Shown: piece by piece, positions 62,926-64,000 of the stretch
Position numbering within the stretch: position 1 is the stretch's first letter
How the letters are laid out: each line of letters opens with the position of its first letter
Assembly: GCA_013396915.1 (NCBI GenBank)
Contig: VWZL01000906.1
Coordinates: 528,736 to 592,735, forward strand
Reading direction: 5' to 3'
Length of the DNA: 64,000 nucleotides
Source of the DNA: Stercorarius parasiticus
Taxonomy: Eukaryota; Chordata; Aves; Charadriiformes; Stercorariidae
The notes under the pieces: model-generated
What the model was told of the DNA's origin: nothing
What the model saw: the letters and a program-made list of their open reading frames with translations, nothing else
Database searches by the model: none
Translations under genes and position numbers: made by a program

Positions 62926-64000
62926 TAAAGATAGAAGTATATATGGAAGATTATTACAGACACGGGGCCCAAAATTCTGTCTCTGATATTTATCTGGTAT
63001 TTAAATAAAGATCTGTTAAATGACCCTTGATGTCAATGGAAGTCTAACCTTACATTTCAGTGCTTTTTGGATCAAAACATTTTTCTGGAGGACAGAGCAA
63101 AATTAACTGATCTGTAATGACAAGACAATTTTGCATTTAGAGTCAACTCTAGTTTCCCTATTTCATATTTTGTGAGTTAGTTATACAACATTTCTGTAAA
63201 AATATTGATAATGACGTTTAAAAAGCTGGGAGTATTTAAGACATCTGTTTATTAATGTGTATTTTAGTGATAATGCAGTCATGGTTTTTAGCCTTACACT
63301 AAACCAGAAAAGCCATAAGCCACATCATTGTGCAGTGGGTTTAGGGTATTATGGACCTGCCTGCATCCACCTACCAACAGTTCTTCTGAGCAGCAGCAAA
63401 GCTACTGTGTGTGCAGTTGAAAAGTCACCTGTGGGTTGGAGCATCACAAGTCAGGGCTTTGGAGACAGGAGAATTTACTGGTGAATACTGGCAGCTGGAT
63501 AGATAGGGAACCCAACCTTATTCCTTGCTCCAGTGTCCACACCAGCACAAATAACATAGACAACTTCTTTGAAAAAGTTTTATTCATAGGTGGGCACCCA
63601 TGCTATCAGAGAATAGCGTTGCCCTGCATCTTAGTCTCCACCTCAGTGAAAATTATCTGAACCCTGCTAGAAACATCAAAAAAAGAGGCAAGGGAAATCA
63701 CCTAAGTAAAAAATAAAGTTATAGTTATCTTTTTCTTTCAAATACTCATATTTTATGACATCAGGCACCCTAAGTATTACCTGGACTAGCAAAAGAATAC
63801 AAAGAAAACAACAGAACAACTCAGACTGAAGGAACCAGAAACCAAGGTCCGTCTGCCTTCTGCATGTTCTAAATCACTAGGCCACACTAGCAGAAAAGTC
63901 CACATAGATGTATATGTAGAAATAGGAGAGAAATGAGGCACAAAAAAGTAAAGAAGTGAGAAAACAAAAATAAGGGTTTAGGAAAAAAGGGAAAAAAGAA

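Larger units (their letters stand above)
55626..64000 (+). other. MYT1L: MYT1L intron 3 (coding numbering), partial
   Basis: From the donor at 55626 to the window end I see no further coding exon. Contents are a degenerate ATTCTTCTTAAAT tandem run at about 56949-57005, an AAAT/AAGT tract at about 61921-61957, a possible conserved element at 60690-61620, an MIR-like piece near 62845, and a purine-rich end at 63910-64000. Open frames up to 144 codons (for example 61832-62266, minus) have no domain. Confidence 0.75.

Noticed and set aside
1..64000. CRISPR arrays, operons, phage or plasmid features, rRNA or tRNA genes
   Set aside because: The sequence is vertebrate nuclear DNA with spliced exons and LINE/LTR repeats; I saw no regularly spaced repeats, cloverleaf-like segments or rRNA text.

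Overview
This window looks like bird nuclear DNA. The evidence is several CR1 LINE fragments carrying the avian ATTCTATG-type 3' tail, four solo LTRs of two families that I recognise from many bird genomes, a low-GC background without CpG islands, and three coding exons that match the start of MYT1L. Most of the sequence is non-coding and AT-rich, and long stretches hold nothing I can name.

The only protein-coding gene I can support is MYT1L, on the + strand. Its start codon is at 54991, immediately after a splice acceptor. Coding exons 54991-55045, 55228-55261 and 55563-55625 join in phase. They give the first 50 residues: a basic N-terminus, a linker, and four of the five ligand positions of the first CCHHC zinc finger. 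The last cysteine lies on a later exon, which I do not find before the window ends at 64000. In mammals MYT1L has a very long 5' non-coding part. Positions 1-54990 are therefore probably 5' introns of this gene or upstream flank, and 55626-64000 is part of the next intron.

Layout: 1-17380 is mostly unique DNA with two old CR1 pieces (4083-4205, 8671-9470). 17381-32611 holds four solo LTRs (17381-18344, 22025-22540, 26331-27180, 31891-32611). The third contains an exact 286-bp duplication around a single N, almost certainly an assembly error. 37406-39050 is the youngest-looking CR1, interrupted by a 684-bp run of N. 44875-45720 is a GC-rich block with a degenerate minisatellite character. 47816-47887 is a 24-bp tandem triplet. 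54991-55625 carries the MYT1L exons. The 3' intron ends with a stretch (about 60690-61620) that reads like conserved non-coding DNA.

Every retroelement that I could orient with reasonable confidence lies on the minus strand, antisense to MYT1L. That fits an actively transcribed host intron that purges sense-oriented poly(A) signals. I found no convincing rRNA, tRNA, CRISPR, operon or prokaryotic feature, and no intact retroviral internal genes. I see no clear sign of a novel biological system. The best leads are the retroelement strand bias, the candidate conserved elements, the GC-rich block, and a weak possible coding relic at 33180-34100.
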